DNA from: CAWHJN01 sp963829705
GTDB taxonomy: Bacteria > Bacteroidota > Rhodothermia > Rhodothermales > BA12
NCBI GenBank assembly: GCA_963829705.1
Contig: CAWHJN010000005.1
Span: 434,001-498,000, forward strand
Length of the DNA stretch: 64,000 nucleotides
Reading direction: 5' to 3'
Shown: one piece after another, positions 25,570-33,868 of the stretch
Layout: every line of letters starts with the position of its first letter
Numbering within the stretch: the first letter of the stretch is position 1
Made by a program: the position numbers and the translations under genes
The notes under the pieces: model-generated
Database searches by the model: none
Seen by the model: only the letters and a program-made list of their open reading frames with translations
What the model was told of the DNA's origin: nothing

Positions 25570-27759
25570 ATGCGCCAGGCCGATCTCCACGAGCAGCCCT
25601 ACGAAACGCTCCGCGACCAGGTACGCGACTACTACGACAACTTCCTCGGGTACCTCGAAAACGACCTCGACCACGCCAACCCACGCCACGCGCGGGTGCT
25701 GCAGGCGCTGGAGCAGCGGGCGAAGCCAGGGATGCGCGTCCTCGACCTTGGCTGCGGCATCGGCATCACCACGCGGGCGCTCCGCAAGATGAACGGCGGG
25801 GCCGAGACGGTCGGCGTCGACCTTTCGCCCGCGCTCATCGGCAAGGCGCAGACGCTCTCGGAGGCCACGTTCCACGTCGCCGACGTGACCGAACTCGCCC
25901 TCGGGCGGCGCTTCGACCTGCTCTGCATGGTCGATGCCCTCGAACACATTGCGCCGTCGCGCTACGCGGCGCTGTGGGACGTCTTCGCCGCGCACGCCGC
26001 GCCGGGCGCGACGCTCTACCTCAACCTGCCCAATCCCCGGCTGCTCGAAACCCTCCAGGAGGAAACGCCCGAGGCGCTCCAGATTCTCGACGAGAGCGTG
26101 CCGCTCGACACGATGATCGCGCTGGCGTACGCGCGCGGCTTTCAACTCCTCACGATGAGCACGTACGCGCTCTGGCGGCCCGAGGAGTACGTCGAACTCA
26201 CGTTCCGCGCCCCGGGCGTGGCAGAGGAGATCGCGCCGGAAACGCACGCCGAACAGCCCGCCACGACCGGCGACGGACAGGCAGGCCTCGCCCCGGAGGC
26301 TCCCGCCATCCTCGTCGATCCGCGCGCGCCGCTGAAACTCGGCGTGTGGGCGGGCGACGGCAACAACACGCATTTCCTCGACCCCATCCTGAAAAAACTG
26401 CCCGAGCGCTACGAAATCGTGCGGATGGGCGAGGGCGGCTCGGCGACGGAGATCGGGCTGGGGCTGAAAGAAGTGGACGCCGCCTTTTTCGAGTGGGCCG
26501 TCGGACCTGCCGCCGTGGGCTCGCAGAAGAGTGCCGACGTGCCGACCCTCGTGCGGCTGCACCGCTACGAGGCCTACACCGAGTGGCCGCGCCAGATCGC
26601 GTGGAAAAACGTGGACGACCTCGTCTTCGTCTCGGACGGCGTGCGCCGTTCGTTCGGCGAACTCAACGGCGAAAGCCTCGTCGGCCCGCAGACGCGCGTA
26701 CACGTCATCCCCAACGGCATCGACGTGGCCGATTATCCATTCGACGCGGCGCGGCGGCGCACGTTCGACATCGCGTTTGTGGGGCGGCTGCACCTGGTCA
26801 AAAACCCGATGCTGCTCGTCCAACTCATGGGCGCGCTCGTCAAACGCGATCCGCGCTTCACGCTCCACATCGCGGGCGGCACACAGCACATCGAGGCGTA
26901 CCGCTACCTGCGCTACCACGCCGAGCAGATGGGGATCGCGGAGCGCGTCAAGATTTACGGCCACCTCGGCGCGGAGGAGCTGCGCGGGCTGCTGGGGCAG
27001 TGCTCGTACCTCGTCACCACGAGCGTCATCGAGGGGCACCCGGTCGGATTGATGGAGGGCATGGCGATGGGCCTCAAGCCCGTCATCCACGATTTCTACG
27101 GCGCGCGCGACCTGTTTCCCGCCGAGTTCATCTGGAACGGCATCGACGAGGCCGTGCGGATGCTCACGCGCGGCGGCGTCGAGCCGCAGGCGTACCGCCG
27201 TTTCATCGAGGAGCACTACAGCCTGGAAGACGCTGCGGCGCGGTTCACCGCCATCCTGGATCGGTCGGTAGCCGATTACCAGCCTGACCGCCTCGCCCGG
27301 CTCCTCGACGCCACCCGCGCGCCGTCATTGTGCGGCGAGGCAGCCGAAGCGCGGGTGCAGCAGGCCCAGACGTACGCCGAGGCGGGCGATTTCGAGCAGG
27401 CGCTCGCCGCCTTCGCCGCCGTCGATTTCGACAGCCTCCCCGGCGATCTCCACCTGCGCGCCCGCATCCTCGCGCTCCAGTCGGCGCTGCACACGGGCCA
27501 GGCCACCGAGGCGCTTCGCCACGCCGACGCCGCCACCGACCTCGCTCCCGACGAGCCGCTCGCGCTCAACCTCGCGGGGCGGGCGCTGTGGATGGCCGGG
27601 CAGCACCGCGCCGCGATGGAAACGCTCGTCCTCGCCGCCGAACGCACCGCCGATGGAACCGCCGCGCTGCCCTTCGACGCCGCCGCGCTCCGCCGCGACG
27701 CCGCCGATGCGTGCGAGGCAATGGGCATGAGCACCGTCGCCGCGCAATTTGCCGTGTGA
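25570..27759 (+). CDS. SAM methyltransferase - GT4 glycosyltransferase - TPR fusion
   Basis: A 729-residue three-part protein. Residues ~1-210: class I methyltransferase, motif I VLDLGCGIGITTRALRK at ~57, followed by VGVDLSPALIGKAQTLS and LLCMVDALEHIAPSRYA. Residues ~255-585: GT-B glycosyltransferase, with GVWAGDGNNTHFLDPILKKL, FVGRLHLVKNPMLL and the EX7E site in EGHPVGLMEGMAMG of GT4. Residues ~610-729: TPR helices (YAEAGDFEQALAAFAAVDFD, then LNLAGRALWMAGQHRAAMET). It lies between fliS and the flagellins with glf and a second TPR glycosyltransferase downstream, so flagellin glycosylation with methylated sugar is the leading idea. Surface polysaccharide synthesis is the alternative. Start chosen after the pyrimidine-rich leader. 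Confidence 0.85.
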   Translation: MRQADLHEQPYETLRDQVRDYYDNFLGYLENDLDHANPRHARVLQALEQRAKPGMRVLDLGCGIGITTRALRKMNGGAETVGVDLSPALIGKAQTLSEATFHVADVTELALGRRFDLLCMVDALEHIAPSRYAALWDVFAAHAAPGATLYLNLPNPRLLETLQEETPEALQILDESVPLDTMIALAYARGFQLLTMSTYALWRPEEYVELTFRAPGVAEEIAPETHAEQPATTGDGQAGLAPEAPAILVDPRAPLKLGVWAGDGNNTHFLDPILKKLPERYEIVRMGEGGSATEIGLGLKEVDAAFFEWAVGPAAVGSQKSADVPTLVRLHRYEAYTEWPRQIAWKNVDDLVFVSDGVRRSFGELNGESLVGPQTRVHVIPNGIDVADYPFDAARRRTFDIAFVGRLHLVKNPMLLVQLMGALVKRDPRFTLHIAGGTQHIEAYRYLRYHAEQMGIAERVKIYGHLGAEELRGLLGQCSYLVTTSVIEGHPVGLMEGMAMGLKPVIHDFYGARDLFPAEFIWNGIDEAVRMLTRGGVEPQAYRRFIEEHYSLEDAAARFTAILDRSVADYQPDRLARLLDATRAPSLCGEAAEARVQQAQTYAEAGDFEQALAAFAAVDFDSLPGDLHLRARILALQSALHTGQATEALRHADAATDLAPDEPLALNLAGRALWMAGQHRAAMETLVLAAERTADGTAALPFDAAALRRDAADACEAMGMSTVAAQFAV

Positions 27760-27833
27760 GAAAGCGCGTTGGTGGGTTAGGTTGGCGCGCGTACTCTTTC
27801 CGCTTTCGCCGCCAGTTCCGCCAACGCCGCTTC

Positions 27834-28967
27834 ATGAAAACCGACTGGCTGATCGTTGGAGCCGGGTTTACCGGCGCGGTGCTCGCCTCGCGCATCGCCC
27901 GCGAGCTGGGCAGGCGCGTCGTCGTGGTCGAGAAGCGCGGCCACGTGGGTGGCAACGCCTACGATTTCTACGATCCGCACGGGGTGCTCGTCCACAAATA
28001 CGGGCCGCACATTTTCCACACCAACAGCGAAAAGGTGTGGCGCTACCTGTCGGGCTTCACGGCGTGGCGGCCCTACGAGCACCGCGTGCTGGGCGAGGTA
28101 GAGGGGCAGCGCGTTCCCATCCCGTTCAACTTCACATCGCTGCACGCGCTCTTTCCCGAAAAACAGGCGAGGGCCATCGAAAAGAAGCTTCTGGAAACGT
28201 ACGCACCGGGCGCGAAGGTGCCCATTCTGCGGCTGCTCGACGCGCCCGACGACGACGTGCGGGCCTTCGCGCGGTACGTCTACGACCACGTCTTCGACGG
28301 CTACTCGCGCAAGCAGTGGGGCATGGAGCCCGCCGACCTCGACCCGTCCGTCACCGCGCGGGTGCCCGTGCGCTTGAGCCACGACGACCGTCACTTCCAG
28401 GATCGTTTCCAGGCGATGCCCGCCGACGGCTACACCGCGCTGTTCGCGCGGCTGCTCGACCATCCCAACATCCGCGTCCACCTCGAAACCGACTACCGCG
28501 ACGTGGCCGATGCGCTGCGCTTCGAGCGGATGGTGTATACCGGCCCCATCGACGCCTTTTTCGACTACGCCCACGGCCCGCTGCCGTACCGGAGCCTGGC
28601 CTTCGAGTTCGTCTACACGCCCGGCGCACCGGTGCAGCCCGTCGCGCAGATCAACTACCCGAACGCCCACGCCTTTACACGGACGACGGAGTTCGTGCAC
28701 CTGACGGGCCAGCAGATTGGCGGCACGACGGTTGCTTTCGAGTACCCGATGCCGCACCGCGCCGGCGAGAACGAACCGTATTACCCCATCCCCCGCGAAA
28801 GACACCGGCTGCTGCACGCCCGCTACGCCGACGACGCCCGGAGCCTCGATGGGCGCGTGTTTTTCGCCGGCCGCCTGGCCGACTACACCTATTACAACAT
28901 GGATCAGGCCGTCGCCCGCGCCTTCACGCTCTTCGAGCGGCAGATCGTTCCACTGCACGTGGGCTGA
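27834..28967 (+). CDS. glf: UDP-galactopyranose mutase
   Basis: A flavoenzyme that interconverts UDP-galactopyranose and UDP-galactofuranose. The 377-residue protein has the FAD-binding GAGFTGAVLASRIA (about residue 10), the mutase signature VGGNAYDFYD and KYGPHIFHTN (residues ~40-65), and active-site segments PFNFTSL, YSRKQWG and RLADYTYYNMDQAV near the end. It would supply galactofuranose for the neighbouring glycosyltransferases. 74 nt after the fusion gene, same strand; the pair and the following GT2 gene form a probable operon. Confidence 0.96.
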   Translation: MKTDWLIVGAGFTGAVLASRIARELGRRVVVVEKRGHVGGNAYDFYDPHGVLVHKYGPHIFHTNSEKVWRYLSGFTAWRPYEHRVLGEVEGQRVPIPFNFTSLHALFPEKQARAIEKKLLETYAPGAKVPILRLLDAPDDDVRAFARYVYDHVFDGYSRKQWGMEPADLDPSVTARVPVRLSHDDRHFQDRFQAMPADGYTALFARLLDHPNIRVHLETDYRDVADALRFERMVYTGPIDAFFDYAHGPLPYRSLAFEFVYTPGAPVQPVAQINYPNAHAFTRTTEFVHLTGQQIGGTTVAFEYPMPHRAGENEPYYPIPRERHRLLHARYADDARSLDGRVFFAGRLADYTYYNMDQAVARAFTLFERQIVPLHVG

Positions 28968-29030
28968 CGGCGGACCCAGTGCGTGGGGCATCGGGCAGAA
29001 TGAATTCGGCCCCTACCACCAGACCTTCGC

Positions 29031-29075
29031 CTTTTCCCGTTCCGCATTCCGCGTTCCCACTTTCCACGTTCCTCC
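29031..29075 (+). repeat. Family A repeat abutting the GT2-TPR start
   Basis: TTTTCCCGTTCCGCATTCC, then GCGTTCCCACTTTCCACG, then TTCCTCC, ending exactly at the ATG at 29076. Confidence 0.75.
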
Positions 29076-30299
29076 ATGCGCCCCTACCGACCGCTCAAGA
29101 AAGCCCAGCCCAAACCCACCACACCGGCCCGTGCCGCTTCCGATGGGCCGCGGCTGTCGCTGTGCATGATCGTCAAGAACGAGGCGAAGACGCTCGACAA
29201 GTGTTTGTCGCTCGCCCGTCCGCACGTCGATGAGATCGTCGTGCTCGACACCGGCTCGACCGACGGCACCCAGGCCATCGCGCAGCGCTACGCCGACGTG
29301 TACGACGAAATCGAGTGGCCCGGATCGTTCGCCACCGCGCGCAACCTCAGCCTCGACCGCGCCACGGGCGACTTTATCCTCATCCTCGACGGCGACGAGT
29401 GGATCGAGCGCGACGAGAGCTGGGCGATGATCCGCCAGGCCATCGCCCAGCCGGGCTTCTTCCTCGGTCGGCTGGCCGTGCGAAACATCCTCGGCACCGG
29501 GCTGGTCGAGAGCGACCTGTTCCACCAGGAGCGCCTCTACCCCAACCACCCGCTCATCCGGTACAGCGGGCGCATCCACAACCAGATCGCCGACAGCCTC
29601 GAAGCCTACCACGCGCGCTTCGGCGGGCGGATCTACGACATGGAGGCCGAGGTCACGCACGTAGGCTACTCGTACGGCGCAGCGCAGAAGAAGGACAAGT
29701 ATGCGCCCCGCGTGGCGCTGCTCGAACAGGAACTCGCCGACGCGCCAACACCGGCGTTGCAGGTCTACTACGCCTTCCAACTCGCCGTCTTCAAGCTCGT
29801 CCTCGAAGACTTCGACGGCGTGCTCGCCCTCGCCGACACGCTCGACTACGGCCTGCTGACGACGGAAAACGCCTACTACGCCCACCAGATCGCCACCGAA
29901 GCCGCCTTCCGGCGCGGACGGCCCGGCGTGGCGGCGGCTCACGGCGACGCCATGCTCGCGCTCAACCGCGACGAGCCCGTGGGGTACTACGTCACCGGTA
30001 TCGCGCTGCTGTCGCTCGACCATCCCCTCGAAGGCGTGCTAATGCTCGCCGAGGCGGGCCGTGTCAACGGGCGCGTAGGCGACAAGGCGCGCTTCAAGCT
30101 CAACACCGCGTTCGTGCTCGGCAAGCTGGCCGATCTCTTCGCGCAGATGGGTGCCGAGCGCCCCGCCGCTATTTTCCGCGCCGCCGCCGCCGACCCCGCC
30201 ACCACGCCCGCGCACGCCGACGCGCTCCTCGACCAGCTCCAGTCTGAACTCATCCTCAGTGGAAACGCGGAAGTGGAAAGACGGAACGCGGAGGTGTGA
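29076..30299 (+). CDS. GT2 glycosyltransferase with TPR-like C-terminus
   Basis: A 407-residue protein. Residues ~28-230 are a GT-A family 2 domain: LSLCMIVKNEAKTLDKCL, VVLDTGSTDGTQAI, the metal-binding ILDGDEW, and FHQERLYPNHPLIRYSGRIHN, as in SunS-like and TPR-linked glycosyltransferases. Residues ~240-390 are helical repeats (LQVYYAFQLAVFKLVLEDFD, GYYVTGIALLSLDHPLEGVL). The last 11 residues NAEVERRNAEV are encoded by a family A repeat, so the native end may have been lost or replaced. Immediately downstream, convergent, are the flagellin genes: a flagellin glycosyltransferase is likely but unproven. Confidence 0.85.
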   Translation: MRPYRPLKKAQPKPTTPARAASDGPRLSLCMIVKNEAKTLDKCLSLARPHVDEIVVLDTGSTDGTQAIAQRYADVYDEIEWPGSFATARNLSLDRATGDFILILDGDEWIERDESWAMIRQAIAQPGFFLGRLAVRNILGTGLVESDLFHQERLYPNHPLIRYSGRIHNQIADSLEAYHARFGGRIYDMEAEVTHVGYSYGAAQKKDKYAPRVALLEQELADAPTPALQVYYAFQLAVFKLVLEDFDGVLALADTLDYGLLTTENAYYAHQIATEAAFRRGRPGVAAAHGDAMLALNRDEPVGYYVTGIALLSLDHPLEGVLMLAEAGRVNGRVGDKARFKLNTAFVLGKLADLFAQMGAERPAAIFRAAAADPATTPAHADALLDQLQSELILSGNAEVERRNAEV

Positions 30300-30380
30300 G
30301 GTAGGGGCGCAATTCTTTGCGCCCTGCGCGGAAGCGTAAAAATGCGTTCGGCCTTCTGCCTTCCGCGTTTCCACTTTCAA
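30259..30380. repeat. Compound A - C - inverted A element
   Basis: Family A at 30259-30298 (GTGGAAACGCGGAAGTGG, inside the end of the GT2 gene), a family C palindrome at 30305-30324 (GGGCGCAA, TTGCGCCC), and family A in opposite orientation at 30361-30380 (TTCCGCGTTTCCACTTTCAA). The whole unit directly precedes a bidirectional terminator. Confidence 0.75.
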
Positions 30381-30383
30381 ACC

Positions 30384-30423
30384 GAAAGGCCACCGCCTGC
30401 CGAAGCAGAAGCGGTGGCCTTTC
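30384..30423. terminator. Bidirectional terminator, GT2 gene / flagellin 1
   Basis: A perfect 13-bp stem (GAAAGGCCACCGC at 30384-30396 with GCGGTGGCCTTTC at 30411-30423) and a 14-nt loop. It lies between convergent genes and can serve both. Confidence 0.85.
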
Positions 30424-30501
30424 GTGTTGCCCGCGAAGCGCGCCTTAGAGACGCACTTGCCAGAACCGTAACCCTGACGCGCCGTCGGGGCGGGTGTTGG
30501 C

Positions 30502-31626
30502 TTACAGCAGCGACAGCACCGACTGCGGCGCGGCGTTCGCCTGCGCCAGCGACGAGATGCCCGTCTGCTGCAAGATCTGGTTCTTGACGATCTGCATTTG
30601 CTCCTTGGCGAAGTCGGCGTCGACGATGCGGCTGCGTGCGGCCTCGTAGTTCGACATCGACGTGGACAGGTTGTCCTGCTTGATCGACAAACGCTTCTGC
30701 GAGTCGCCGATGTTGCCGAGCTCGCTCGACACCGACGCAATCGCCGTGTCAATCGTCGAGAGCGACGTGTTGGCTTTCGCGTTCGAGCTCACGTCGAGGT
30801 CGAGCTTGTCGTAGGTGACGCCAAAGCGGTCGCCGACCTTGAAGTTGCTCGCCGACGTCGAGGCAAAGCTCATCGTGACACCGTTGCCGAGCGTGGCGGC
30901 AGCCGAGTTGGAAGCCACCGTGACGGTCGTCGAGGCGGAGCCAGAGACTTTGTAGGTGATCGAGCCGGTGCTCGAGATGCCCGTGATCTCCACGTCGTAG
31001 CTCTTGTCGGCGTTGGTCGAAGTGGCCGAGCCGCCGAGGGTGACCTTGGCCGCTTCGCCGTCGCCGAAGAGGCGGCTGGCACGGGCGCTTTTCTCGACAC
31101 CGATCGACTGCCCCGAGAGGCGGTTGATGCCGACCTTGAAGGTGTCACCGTTTTCGGCGTTGACCTGGAAGGTGAAGTTGGTGCCTTTCGCGTCGTTCGT
31201 GAACAGGTCTTTGCCGTTGAACGTCGTGTCGTTGAGCGTGTCGCTGATCTCCGCCTGGAGCGCGTTGAGCTGGTTCGAAACCGCCTTGCGCTCTTCGCCG
31301 CCGAGCGTGTCGTTGGCCGCCTGGATGACTTTCTCCTTCATCTGCTGGAGAATGTCCATCGTCGTGTTCAGCGAGCCTTCGGCGACGGTGAGCATGCTCT
31401 TGGAGTCGCCGATGTTGACGAGCGCCTGGGCCTGGCCGCGCGTTTTGGCTTCGAGCTTTTTGCCGATGGCATAGCCCGCCGAGTCGTCCTCGGCCTTGTT
31501 GATCCGAAGACCGGTAGACAGGCGCATCTGGCCGTCGCCGAGTTTCGCGTTCGTCTTCGAGAGCTGGTTGAGGGCGTTGAACGCCTGGACGTTGGTGTTA
31601 ACCCGTCCAAAATCTCCGATTGCCAT
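30502..31626 (-). CDS. Flagellin 1
   Basis: A 374-residue filament subunit. The N-terminal D0/D1 part (VNTNVQAFNALNQLSKTNAK, then LSTGLRINKAEDDSAGYAIG) and the C-terminal part (LSIKQDNLSTSMSNYEAARS, then QILQQTGISSLAQANAAPQS) are classical. The exposed middle (about residues 140-260) is short and rich in Ser, Thr and Gly, giving many possible O-glycan sites. About 85% similar to flagellin 2 by eye. It has its own sigma-28-like promoter and, unusually here, a Shine-Dalgarno-like AAGGGG 9 nt before the ATG. The bidirectional terminator follows. Confidence 0.95.
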   Translation of the reverse strand: MAIGDFGRVNTNVQAFNALNQLSKTNAKLGDGQMRLSTGLRINKAEDDSAGYAIGKKLEAKTRGQAQALVNIGDSKSMLTVAEGSLNTTMDILQQMKEKVIQAANDTLGGEERKAVSNQLNALQAEISDTLNDTTFNGKDLFTNDAKGTNFTFQVNAENGDTFKVGINRLSGQSIGVEKSARASRLFGDGEAAKVTLGGSATSTNADKSYDVEITGISSTGSITYKVSGSASTTVTVASNSAAATLGNGVTMSFASTSASNFKVGDRFGVTYDKLDLDVSSNAKANTSLSTIDTAIASVSSELGNIGDSQKRLSIKQDNLSTSMSNYEAARSRIVDADFAKEQMQIVKNQILQQTGISSLAQANAAPQSVLSLL

Positions 31627-31729
31627 TGTAGTTACCCCTTAGTTGGTTGTGTTGAGAGAGTGCTGGTGGAAGGAGGTCGGGAAGGAGAAGGCGTCCACCG
31701 CGCCGGAAGAAATTGAAAGTCCTGGTCTC

Positions 31730-31758
31730 CTAATCAGCGGGTGACTTTCAAAACTTTA
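31730..31758 (-). promoter_or_regulatory. Sigma-28-like promoter of flagellin 1
   Basis: On the minus strand TAAAGTT, 13 nt, then GCTGATTAG, about 100 nt before the ATG. It starts 2 nt after the terminator stem of flagellin 2. Confidence 0.6.
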
Positions 31759-31759
31759 G

Positions 31760-31797
31760 CGCCCGGGGCTTCTGAAGGGGCACAGAGGCCCCGGGCG
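31760..31797 (-). terminator. Terminator between the two flagellins
   Basis: Stem of about 15 bp: CGCCCGGGGC (31760-31769) with GCCCCGGGCG (31788-31797), extended inward by TTCTG/CAGAG. On the minus strand it follows flagellin 2 and leads into TAAAGTTTTG. Confidence 0.75.
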
Positions 31798-31818
31798 TCA
31801 CGTTCTACTCAGAATCTT

Positions 31819-32952
31819 TTAGCCTCCGAGGAGGGAGAGCACCGACTGCGGAGCCGAGTTGGCCTGCGCCAGCGAGCTCGTGCCGGTCTGCTGGAGAATC
31901 TGCAACTTGACGATCTGCATCTGCTCCTTGGCGAAGTCGGCGTCGACGATGCGGCTGCGTGCGGCCTCGTAGTTCGACATCGACGTGGACAGGTTGTCCT
32001 GCTTGATCGTCAACCGCTTCTGCGAGTCGCCGATGTTGCCCAGTTCGCTCGACACCGACGCAATCGCCGTGTCAATGCTCGAGAGCGACGTGTTGGCTTT
32101 CGCGTTCGAGGTCACGTCGAGCGCCAGCCGGTCATAGGTGACGCCAAAGCGGTCGCCGACCTTGAAGTTGCTCGCCGACGTCGAGGCAAAACTCATCGTG
32201 ATGCCGTTGCCGATTGCGGCGGCGGCGGCGTTGGAAGCCACCGTGATGGTCGTCGAGGCGGAGCCGCTGACCTTGTAGGTCACCGAGCCGGTGCCCGAGA
32301 TGCCCATGATTTCCACGTCGTAGCCTTTGTCGACGGTGCTCGAGGTGGCCGAGCCGCCGAGGGTGATCTTGGCCGCTTCGCCGTCGGCGAAGAGGCGGCT
32401 GGCGCGGCTGGTGGATTGCACGCCGATGGCGTTGGCGCTCATGCGGTTGATGCCGACCTTGAAGGTGTCGCCGTTTTCGGCGTTGACCTGGAAGGTGAAG
32501 TTGGTGCCGTTCGCGTCGTCCGAGTACAGGTCTTTGCCGTTGAACGTCGTGTCGTCGAGGATGTCGGTGACTTCCGCCTGGAGCGCGTTGAGCTGGCCGG
32601 CGATGGCCTTGCGCTCTTCGCCGCCCATCGTGTCGTTGGCCGCCTGGATGACTTTCTCCTTCATCTGCTGAAGGATGTCCATCGTGGTCGTGAGCGAACC
32701 TTCGGCGACGGTGAGCATGCTCTTGGAGTCGCCGATGTTGACGAGCGCCTGGGCCTGGCCGCGCGTTTTGGCTTCGAGCTTTTTGCCGATGGCATAGCCC
32801 GCCGAGTCGTCCTCGGCCTTGTTGATCCGAAGACCGGTGGCGAGGCGCAGTTGGCCTTCGCCGAGCTTGGCGTTCGTCTTCGAGAGTTGGTGCAGCGCGT
32901 TGAACGACTGCACGTTGGTGTTGATGCGAGCGAAATCTCCGTACATCGACAT
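31819..32952 (-). CDS. Flagellin 2
   Basis: A 377-residue flagellin with the same architecture as flagellin 1: N-terminal NTNVQSFNALHQLSKTNAKL and C-terminal ILQQTGTSSLAQANSAPQSV regions, and a short middle domain in which most differences from the paralogue lie (for example SANAIGVQSTSRASR versus SGQSIGVEKSARASR). It begins MSMYGDFARIN, with a second ATG two codons on. A sigma-28-like promoter lies 61 nt upstream. Tandem duplication followed by limited divergence is the simplest origin. Confidence 0.95.
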   Translation of the reverse strand: MSMYGDFARINTNVQSFNALHQLSKTNAKLGEGQLRLATGLRINKAEDDSAGYAIGKKLEAKTRGQAQALVNIGDSKSMLTVAEGSLTTTMDILQQMKEKVIQAANDTMGGEERKAIAGQLNALQAEVTDILDDTTFNGKDLYSDDANGTNFTFQVNAENGDTFKVGINRMSANAIGVQSTSRASRLFADGEAAKITLGGSATSSTVDKGYDVEIMGISGTGSVTYKVSGSASTTITVASNAAAAAIGNGITMSFASTSASNFKVGDRFGVTYDRLALDVTSNAKANTSLSSIDTAIASVSSELGNIGDSQKRLTIKQDNLSTSMSNYEAARSRIVDADFAKEQMQIVKLQILQQTGTSSLAQANSAPQSVLSLLGG

Positions 32953-33012
32953 GGCAGTAAACAGGTTTGGGTTGGGGTTCTGGCATGAACGACGCTCCGT
33001 GGCGTCTGCCGA

Positions 33013-33041
33013 GTTATCGCGTGGGCATCAGGGGCCTTAAA
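33013..33041 (-). promoter_or_regulatory. Sigma-28-like promoter of flagellin 2
   Basis: On the minus strand TTTAAGG, 13 nt, then CGCGATAAC. Matches the flgM promoter box and spacing. Confidence 0.7.
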
Positions 33042-33080
33042 TCGGAGCGCAGAAAAAAATGGAGGAGGGTTATTCGTCAG

Positions 33081-33123
33081 GCGTCACGGGTCACGGGCTC
33101 GATTGACAAATGCCCCGTGACGC
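33081..33123. repeat. Family B inverted repeat
   Basis: GCGTCACGGG at 33081-33090 and its exact reverse complement CCCGTGACGC at 33114-33123, with GGTCACGGG and TTGACAAATG words between. It lies between the flagellin 2 promoter and the receiver-gene terminator. Confidence 0.75.
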
Positions 33124-33141
33124 ATGTCCAGCAACGAAAAA

Positions 33142-33168
33142 GCCCCGAGTGTGGGATACACTCGGGGC
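33142..33168 (-). terminator. Terminator after the atypical receiver gene
   Basis: Perfect 11-bp stem GCCCCGAGTGT / ACACTCGGGGC with a 5-nt loop, followed on the minus strand by TTTTTCG. It ends the unit flgF...flgL-HDOD-receiver if these are co-transcribed. Confidence 0.85.
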
Positions 33169-33202
33169 CTGTGGCAGCATGGAGAGGCGGGCGTCCGGCC
33201 TG

Positions 33203-33775
33203 TCAGTCGCCGATGGCGACGCGGCGTTTGTAGCGGGCGTACTTACGCTCGGGCTCCGCCAGCGCGGCCCCGGCGTCTTCGATCTCCTCCATCGGCAGCA
33301 GGTCGTCGAGCGGCATGACCTGGGGCTGGGGCACGAAGCCGGATTCGAGCGGCGGCAGCGCGGCTTCCTGCTCGGCGAGCCGGGCGCGGCGCTCGCGCGT
33401 GACGGCGTCGATGCGGTCGACCTGGCGCGTCAGCTTTTTGCGTAGCACCTCGTTGTCGAACGGGATGACGAGGAAATCGTCGACGCCGCCTTCGAGGGCG
33501 TCGAGCACCTCGTCATACGTCGCCTGCGCCGAGAAGTACAGCAGCGGGCAGCGCTGCTCCTCGTCGGTGAGGAGGCGGAGCTGCTGGAGAAACTCGATGC
33601 CGTTCATGTCGGGCAGCCCGGCATCGAGCAGCAGCATGTCGTAGGCGTCGTGGCGCAGCCTTCGCAGCGCGCCGGCGCCGCTCTCCTGCTCCTCGATGGT
33701 GTGCTTCTCGCTGCGGAGCGCCGTGTGGACGCCACGCCGAAACACTTTCGAGGGACTGATGACGAGCAGACGCAT
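33203..33775 (-). CDS. Atypical response-regulator receiver protein
   Basis: A 190-residue protein with one CheY-like receiver domain (about 1-125) and a charged C-terminal tail with no DNA-binding domain. The phospho-acceptor Asp is in YDMLLLDAGLPDMNG, and the Ser/Thr switch is in LYFSAQ. The acidic pair of normal receivers is replaced by Ser-Pro (LLVISPSKVFRRG), and the conserved Lys of KPF is Ile (LVIPFDNE). It may therefore not bind Mg2+ and act by protein contact. It is downstream of an HDOD protein, at the distal end of the flagellar unit, so a role in motility control is likely. Confidence 0.85.
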   Translation of the reverse strand: MRLLVISPSKVFRRGVHTALRSEKHTIEEQESGAGALRRLRHDAYDMLLLDAGLPDMNGIEFLQQLRLLTDEEQRCPLLYFSAQATYDEVLDALEGGVDDFLVIPFDNEVLRKKLTRQVDRIDAVTRERRARLAEQEAALPPLESGFVPQPQVMPLDDLLPMEEIEDAGAALAEPERKYARYKRRVAIGD

Positions 33776-33868
33776 GATGGAGACGTTCGAGGTGCGAGGT
33801 ACGCGATGCAAAGGGACACGGCCGAAGTGGGAAACGCCTTCGCACTTCACACGCCGGACTTCGCACGT

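Noticed and set aside
22993..33041. The dispersed repeats as a CRISPR-like or toxin-antitoxin array
   Set aside because: Copies are irregular in spacing, length and orientation and lack associated cas or toxin genes.
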